Positions 59,599-64,000 of a DNA stretch of 64,000 nucleotides are shown piece after piece. Under the pieces are notes generated by a model that saw only the letters and a program-made list of their open reading frames with translations, had not been told where the DNA came from and made no database searches. Position 1 is the stretch's first letter; each line of letters starts with the position of its first letter. The stretch comes from Hymenobacter gelipurpurascens (GTDB lineage: Bacteria > Bacteroidota > Bacteroidia > Cytophagales > Hymenobacteraceae): contig NZ_FYEW01000001.1 in assembly GCF_900187375.1 (NCBI RefSeq), forward strand, positions 62,001 to 126,000, written 5' to 3'. Made by a program: the position numbers and the translations under genes.

Positions 59599-62148
59599 AT
59601 GAAGCAGAATCTACTAGCAGCAACGCTGTGCATTGTAAGCACAGCCGCTTTTGCCCAAGGGCAGGCCCTGACGGGCCAAGTGCTGGACAGCGCAGGAAAG
59701 CCCGTGATTGGGGCTACTGTAGTCGAAAGAGGTACCAACAATGGCACGGCCACCGGCAACGATGGCCGTTTTACGTTGCGCACGCGCACGGCCAACCCAC
59801 GCCTGCAAATCAGCTCGATTGGGTACGCCTCGCAGGAAGTGGAGGCCACGGGTGGCGAGGTGAGTGTGCGGCTAAACGATGCCTCTACTGGCCTAGGCGA
59901 GGTGCAGGTGGTGGGCTCGCGCAGCCAGAACCGCTCCGTAACCGATTCACCGTCGCCGGTGGATATTATTGACCTGCGGGAGGTGACCACCAAAACCGGG
60001 CAGCTTGATGTAAACCAGCTGCTGCAGTTCGTGGCGCCTTCGTTCAACTCCAACCGCCAGACCGGCTCCGATGGCGCCGACCACGTAGACCCTGCCACGC
60101 TACGTGGCCTAGGACCCGACCAGACGCTGGTACTCGTGAACGGCAAGCGCCAGCACCAATCGGCCTTGGTGAACCTGTTTGGTACCCGTGGCCGCGGCAA
60201 CACCGGCACCGACCTGAACGTGATACCCGCCGCCAGCATCGAGCGGATTGAGATTCTGCGCGATGGTGCGGCGGCTCAGTACGGCTCCGATGCTATTGCC
60301 GGCGTCATCAATATTGTGCTGAAAAGCTCCGTGAAAGAGCTGACGGCCAACGTAAACTACGGCGCCTACGATGCCAAATACCGCCGCGACGACGAGAAGT
60401 TTGATGGCGGCAACTTCAACGCCAACCTGAACTACGGCATAGGCCTAGGAGACAAGGGAAGCTTCGTGAATGCTACCCTCGACTACAACAAGCGCGAGCA
60501 CACCCAGCGGGCCGCGGTGCCAGCCCCCGATGGCCTGGCTCGCCGCGAGTACGGCGACCCGGAAATCAGCAATACGTCTGCTTACCTGAACTCCCGGTTT
60601 GCACTTAGTGATAAGTCGTACGTGTACGTGTTTGGCGGCGGCAACAAGCGCAAAGGTGATGCCTTCGCCTGGACGCGCTTCGCCGACGACGACCGGAACG
60701 TGCCCGCCATCTACCCCAACGGCTTCGACCCCATCATCACCAGTGATATTGTAGATGCCTCTGCCGTAGCTGGCCTACGCACGGCCGTGGGAGGCTGGGA
60801 GTTGGATTTGAGCAACAACTTCGGCTCCAACCGCTTCGAATACGGGGTGCGCAACTCGCTGAATGCTTCGCTGGGTGCCAGCTCGCCGACTTCGTTTGAT
60901 GCGGGCGGGTTCCAGCTCCAGCAAAACGTGGTAAACCTGGGCCTAACGCGGAACTATAAAACTGTGCTGCAGGGCCTAAACCTGGCGGCTGGCGCAGAGT
61001 GGCGCCGCGAATGGTACTCGCTGTTTGAGGGCGAGGAAGCCTCCTACAAAAATTATAATCCTGATTTATCGGGTGGCTCCCAGGGCTTTCCGGGTTACCA
61101 GCCCAGCGACGCCATCAAGGCTCAGCGCGACAACTTTGGGGTGTATGTAGATGGGGAACTGAGCGTGACGCAACGCTGGCTGCTGGCCGCTGCCCTGCGC
61201 TACGAGCATTACTCTGACTTCGGGAGCACGCTGAACTACAAAGCCTCCACCCGCTACAACCTCACCGAGTTCCTGACGCTGCGCGGCACCTACAGCACTG
61301 GGTTTAGGGCGCCGTCATTAGCACAAATCAACTTCAACTCCACCTTCACCAACTTTATCAACGGGGAGCCGGTGGAGGTGCTGCTGGCCCGCAACAACAG
61401 CGCCGTCACGCAGAAGCTAGGCATCCCGGAGCTTAAGCAGGAAACCTCCAACAGCGCCAACGTAGGCCTCACCAGCCGCATCGGTTCCTCCTTGAGTCTG
61501 ACCTTGGATGGCTACTACATCAAGGTGAAAGACCGCGTGGTGCTCACCAGCCAGTTCTCATCCGATGACCCGGTAATTGGTGCTGATTTGCAGGCTCTGA
61601 ACGTAGATCAGGCGCAGTTCTTCGCTAATGCTGCCGATACCCGTTCGCTAGGCCTGGATGTGGTCCTGAACCACACGCTCACACTCGGCACTGGCCGCCT
61701 GAACTCCACGCTGGCCGCCAACTTCAACAAGCTGCGCATTGATCGGGTGCAGACTTCGGGCCGCCTGACGGGGCGGGAGGAAGAGTTCTTTGGGCCGCGG
61801 GAGCAGGCCTTCGTGAAAGCCTCGGCGCCTCCCTCCAAAATCAACCTCACCTTTGACTACCAACTCGGTCGCTTCGGGGCCTTGGTTCGTTTCGTGCGGT
61901 TCGATAAGATTACGCTCATCGACTTCAACGGCGACCCGATGAAGTACGACAGCCGCATCACCACTGATCTGACCCTGAACTACGCCCTCACTAACCACTT
62001 GCAGTTCATTGTGGGGAGCGCCAACGTGTTCAACAAGTACCCTACGCTGTTCAACCCCCAACTCACGGAAACCGGCGGCGCCTGGGACCCCGTGCAGATG
62101 GGCTCCAATGGTCGGTTTTACTTTGCTAAATTGCAGGCCCGTTTCTGA
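59599..62148 (+). CDS. TonB-dependent outer-membrane receptor
   Basis: 849 aa from the ATG at 59599, which opens the signal peptide MKQNLLAATLCIVSTAAFAQ. An in-frame start at 59518 would bury it. The CarboxypepD_reg-like domain lies at about 22-100 (ALTGQVLDSAGKPVIGATVV). The plug follows at about 120-235 (LRGLGPDQTLVLVNGKRQHQ, SIERIEILRDGAAAQYGSDAIAGVINIVLK), then a 22-strand barrel ending in GRFYFAKLQARF. The plug sequence is of the classical siderophore/vitamin receptor type rather than SusC. No SusD or transport gene is adjacent. Confidence 0.92.
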   Translation: MKQNLLAATLCIVSTAAFAQGQALTGQVLDSAGKPVIGATVVERGTNNGTATGNDGRFTLRTRTANPRLQISSIGYASQEVEATGGEVSVRLNDASTGLGEVQVVGSRSQNRSVTDSPSPVDIIDLREVTTKTGQLDVNQLLQFVAPSFNSNRQTGSDGADHVDPATLRGLGPDQTLVLVNGKRQHQSALVNLFGTRGRGNTGTDLNVIPAASIERIEILRDGAAAQYGSDAIAGVINIVLKSSVKELTANVNYGAYDAKYRRDDEKFDGGNFNANLNYGIGLGDKGSFVNATLDYNKREHTQRAAVPAPDGLARREYGDPEISNTSAYLNSRFALSDKSYVYVFGGGNKRKGDAFAWTRFADDDRNVPAIYPNGFDPIITSDIVDASAVAGLRTAVGGWELDLSNNFGSNRFEYGVRNSLNASLGASSPTSFDAGGFQLQQNVVNLGLTRNYKTVLQGLNLAAGAEWRREWYSLFEGEEASYKNYNPDLSGGSQGFPGYQPSDAIKAQRDNFGVYVDGELSVTQRWLLAAALRYEHYSDFGSTLNYKASTRYNLTEFLTLRGTYSTGFRAPSLAQINFNSTFTNFINGEPVEVLLARNNSAVTQKLGIPELKQETSNSANVGLTSRIGSSLSLTLDGYYIKVKDRVVLTSQFSSDDPVIGADLQALNVDQAQFFANAADTRSLGLDVVLNHTLTLGTGRLNSTLAANFNKLRIDRVQTSGRLTGREEEFFGPREQAFVKASAPPSKINLTFDYQLGRFGALVRFVRFDKITLIDFNGDPMKYDSRITTDLTLNYALTNHLQFIVGSANVFNKYPTLFNPQLTETGGAWDPVQMGSNGRFYFAKLQARF

Positions 62149-62168
62149 TACTTGTTTAGTCAGGAGAT

Positions 62169-62214
62169 GGAAGTCAGCTGTCGGTTTTCAAAACGGGCAG
62201 CTGACTTCCTTTTT
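62169..62214 (+). terminator. Intrinsic terminator of the TonB receptor gene
   Basis: GGAAGTCAGCTG (62169-62180) pairs with CAGCTGACTTCC (62198-62209), with five T after it. The remaining gap to hslV holds a small hairpin GAGACGCA...TGCATCTC at about 62225-62243 and one GGCCTAG site. Confidence 0.92.
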
Positions 62215-62348
62215 CCCAGTATGTAGAGACGCATACGTGCATCTCAGGGTCTGAAATACTGGCCTAGAACACACTAGACGAATAACTCTGGTAACGGGAG
62301 GCGCAAAATGTTGCGTCTTTACCCCTTTAAGCACTATTCTCACCTGAT

Positions 62349-62885
62349 ATGAAAATCCGTTCCACTACCGTGCTGGGCGTGCGCCACAACGGCCAAATTG
62401 CCCTCGGCGCCGATGGCCAGGCCACCATGGATAAGCACGTGGCCAAGAGCAACGTACGCAAGGTCCGTAAGCTGCAGGATGGCAAAGTAGTCACTGGCTT
62501 TGCCGGCTCTACCGCCGATGCCTTTATGCTGCTCGATAAGTTTGAGGAGAAGCTCAACGGCTACGGCGGCCAGCTGCGCCGCGCTGCCATTGAACTGGCC
62601 AAAGAGTGGCGCAAAGACCAGTACCTGCGCAAGCTGGAAGCCATGATGGTGGTAGCTGACAAAGACGAGCTGCTCATTATTGCGGGCACCGGCGACGTGC
62701 TGGAGCCCGACTTCGATGTGGCCGCCATTGGCTCCGGCGCCATGTACGCCCAGGCTGCCGCGCTGGCCCTCAAGAAGCACGCGCCCCACCTCACGGCCCG
62801 CCAGATGGTGGAAGATGCTCTACACATTGCCGCCGACATCTGCATCTACACCAACCACAACCTGATGATTGAAGAGCCCAGCTAG
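62349..62885 (+). CDS. hslV: ATP-dependent protease peptidase subunit HslV
   Basis: 178 aa. The proteasome-like beta fold is clear: TTVLGVRHNGQIALGADGQATM, VRKVRKLQDGKVVTGFAGSTADAF, MVVADKDELLIIAGTGDVLEPD and DICIYTNHN. The catalytic Thr is preceded by five residues (MKIRS), whereas E. coli HslV exposes Thr directly after Met removal. A short propeptide must therefore be cut. hslU is not in the window. The TAG stop is part of a CTAGGCC motif. Confidence 0.93.
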   Translation: MKIRSTTVLGVRHNGQIALGADGQATMDKHVAKSNVRKVRKLQDGKVVTGFAGSTADAFMLLDKFEEKLNGYGGQLRRAAIELAKEWRKDQYLRKLEAMMVVADKDELLIIAGTGDVLEPDFDVAAIGSGAMYAQAAALALKKHAPHLTARQMVEDALHIAADICIYTNHNLMIEEPS

Positions 62886-62903
62886 GCCACTCCTGTGCGT
62901 CGC

Positions 62904-63413
62904 ATGACTGAAGACCTGATTTATTACAACTCGCGCAAGCGCCATGCTCTGTTAACCCTAGGCGGGTTGGCGTTTGTAGCCATGGGGGTGTTCATGATCG
63001 TGACCAAAGGCAACTGGGGCCTAGGATTGATAACCATTGCTTTCTTTGGCACTGGCGCTGCCATTGGCGCCAAGCAGTTTTTTGATACTCGACCGCGTCT
63101 GCAAATCACCGATGAAGGTATTCTGGACCGCACGTTGGGCGCAGGCCTGATTCTCTGGACTGACATCACCGATGCTTACGTGCGGTCTATCAACCACGAA
63201 TACTTTATCTGTCTGCAACTGCGTGATGAACAGGCCTACCTGAGTCGTTTGTCGCCGCTGAAGCGGAAGCTAGCGGGTGCTAACGAGGCGCTGGGCTTCA
63301 CGCCGCTTTCCATCAACCTGAGCGGTGTCGATCTTAACCCCGAGCAGCTGCTAGAGTATATTCTTAAACAGAGCGCAGCTGCGCAACTTTCCCCCAACAA
63401 ATTCACGGAGTAA
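62904..63413 (+). CDS. Small membrane protein, STM3941-like
   Basis: 169 aa from the ATG at 62904; a GTG at 62895 is an alternative. Two hydrophobic helices (about 17-35 and 40-58) precede a PH-like cytoplasmic domain: LQITDEGILDRTLGAGLILWTDITDAYVRSIN and FICLQLRDEQAYL. This layout matches the STM3941 family of unknown function. It begins 18 bp after hslV and may be co-transcribed. Confidence 0.72.
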   Translation: MTEDLIYYNSRKRHALLTLGGLAFVAMGVFMIVTKGNWGLGLITIAFFGTGAAIGAKQFFDTRPRLQITDEGILDRTLGAGLILWTDITDAYVRSINHEYFICLQLRDEQAYLSRLSPLKRKLAGANEALGFTPLSINLSGVDLNPEQLLEYILKQSAAAQLSPNKFTE

Positions 63414-63556
63414 GCCTGTCCTAGGCCTGTTTTTGTGAGCAACCCAGCCGTAATAGTACGCTATTCAGAATCTTCGATATAGCAAATGCGTATTGAACGA
63501 TTCCGGGCTGTAATTTGATTGTACACCGCACACCCATTACCATAGAACCCCAATCC

Positions 63557-64000
63557 ATGCAAATCACCAACTTCCTCAAGCACCACTACCGCCACTTCAA
63601 CGCCGCGGCGCTGATTGATGCCGCCGAAGGCTACAACAAGCACCTCGCCGATGGTGGCAAGATGATGATTACCCTCGCCGGCGCCATGAGCACCGCCGAA
63701 ATGGGCATCCAGCTGGCCGAGCTGATTCGCCAGGACAAGGTGCAAATCATCAGCTGCACGGGTGCCAACCTGGAAGAGGATATCTTCAACCTGGTCGCCC
63801 ACGACTTCTACGAGCGCGTGCCTAATTACCGCGACCTGACGCCCGCCGACGAGCAGGCCCTGTTGGAGCGCCACATGAACCGCGTAACCGATACCTGCAT
63901 TCCGGAAGAGGAGGCCATGCGCCGCCTGGAGCACTCGGTGCTCAAGTTCTGGGAGAAGGCCGACAAAGCCGGCGAGCAATACTTCCCTCACGAGTTCTTC
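63557..64000 (+). CDS. Deoxyhypusine-synthase-like protein, 3' end outside window
   Basis: The frame is open from the ATG at 63557 to the window end (148 codons). MQITNFLKHHYRHFNAAALI, MMITLAGAMSTAEMGIQLAELIRQDKVQIISCTGANLEEDIFN and HDFYERVPNYRDL match the N-terminal NAD-binding part of the deoxyhypusine synthase family. In archaea and eukaryotes that enzyme modifies eIF5A, which bacteria lack. Bacterial relatives are thought to act in polyamine metabolism, for example homospermidine-type reactions. A loose -33/-7 pair (TTTG 63517-63520, TACCATAG 20 bp later) precedes it. Confidence 0.85.
   Translation, partial: MQITNFLKHHYRHFNAAALIDAAEGYNKHLADGGKMMITLAGAMSTAEMGIQLAELIRQDKVQIISCTGANLEEDIFNLVAHDFYERVPNYRDLTPADEQALLERHMNRVTDTCIPEEEAMRRLEHSVLKFWEKADKAGEQYFPHEFF

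Noticed and set aside
63461..63991. A 176-codon minus-strand frame near the window end
   Set aside because: The plus-strand frame starting at 63557 matches the deoxyhypusine synthase family and is simply cut by the window end.

Overview
The window looks like chromosome of a GC-rich Bacteroidetes, most likely a Hymenobacter-type member of the Cytophagales. Three things point that way: SusC-like TonB receptors with an N-terminal carboxypeptidase-regulatory domain, LytS/LytTR two-component pairs, and promoters of the Bacteroidetes form (TTTG, about 19 bp, TAnnTTTG). I saw no tRNA, rRNA, CRISPR array, transposase or phage gene.

Layout. 0-7.6 kb (minus strand): the 3'-truncated start of a BtaA-like aminocarboxypropyl transferase behind an AMP-forming ligase, a zinc-ribbon membrane protein, an M28 peptidase, a PAS protein with a degenerate CZB-like partner, and ElaA. 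7.8-16.6 kb: mixed single genes (GNAT, two aldo/keto reductases, GH43 lipoprotein, Tat-exported Gfo/Idh/MocA oxidoreductase, pirin, HAD). 16.7-25.7 kb: a TonB receptor and a secreted helical-repeat protein that share a near-identical promoter element, then two convergent LytS/LytTR modules, the second in an operon with DoxX and an alpha/beta hydrolase. 25.9-38.9 kb: a complete minus-strand branched-chain amino acid cluster, ilvE-D-B-N-C-A-leuA-C-D-B. It is preceded by an unannotated leader peptide rich in Val/Leu/Ile codons, an antiterminator and an intrinsic terminator, which is the layout of classical ribosome-mediated attenuation. 40.9-44.1 kb: an AT-rich three-gene unit (outer-membrane barrel, mini substrate-binding protein, kinase-like membrane sensor with Asp at the phospho-His position). 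44.6-48.4 kb: small membrane and secreted proteins. 48.7-56.1 kb: menaquinone genes (thioesterase-menF-menD-menB, with menE as a separate unit). A palindromic repeat is inserted in frame within menD. 56.3-64 kb: histidine phosphatase, PDH E2, a lipoprotein, a second TonB receptor, hslV, a small membrane protein and the start of a deoxyhypusine-synthase-like gene.

Two repeat systems overlay everything. One is a family of 90-110 bp palindromic REP/MITE-like elements, concentrated in the gaps of the ilv/leu cluster. The other is a short motif, GGCCTAG/CTAGGCC, seen about 90 times by eye in both coding and intergenic DNA, roughly ten times chance expectation. Strongest candidates for new biology: the ilv attenuator in this phylum, the iterated GGCCTAG motif, the twin promoter element at 16.7/19.1 kb, the barrel-SBP-degenerate kinase unit, and the repeat decoded inside MenD.
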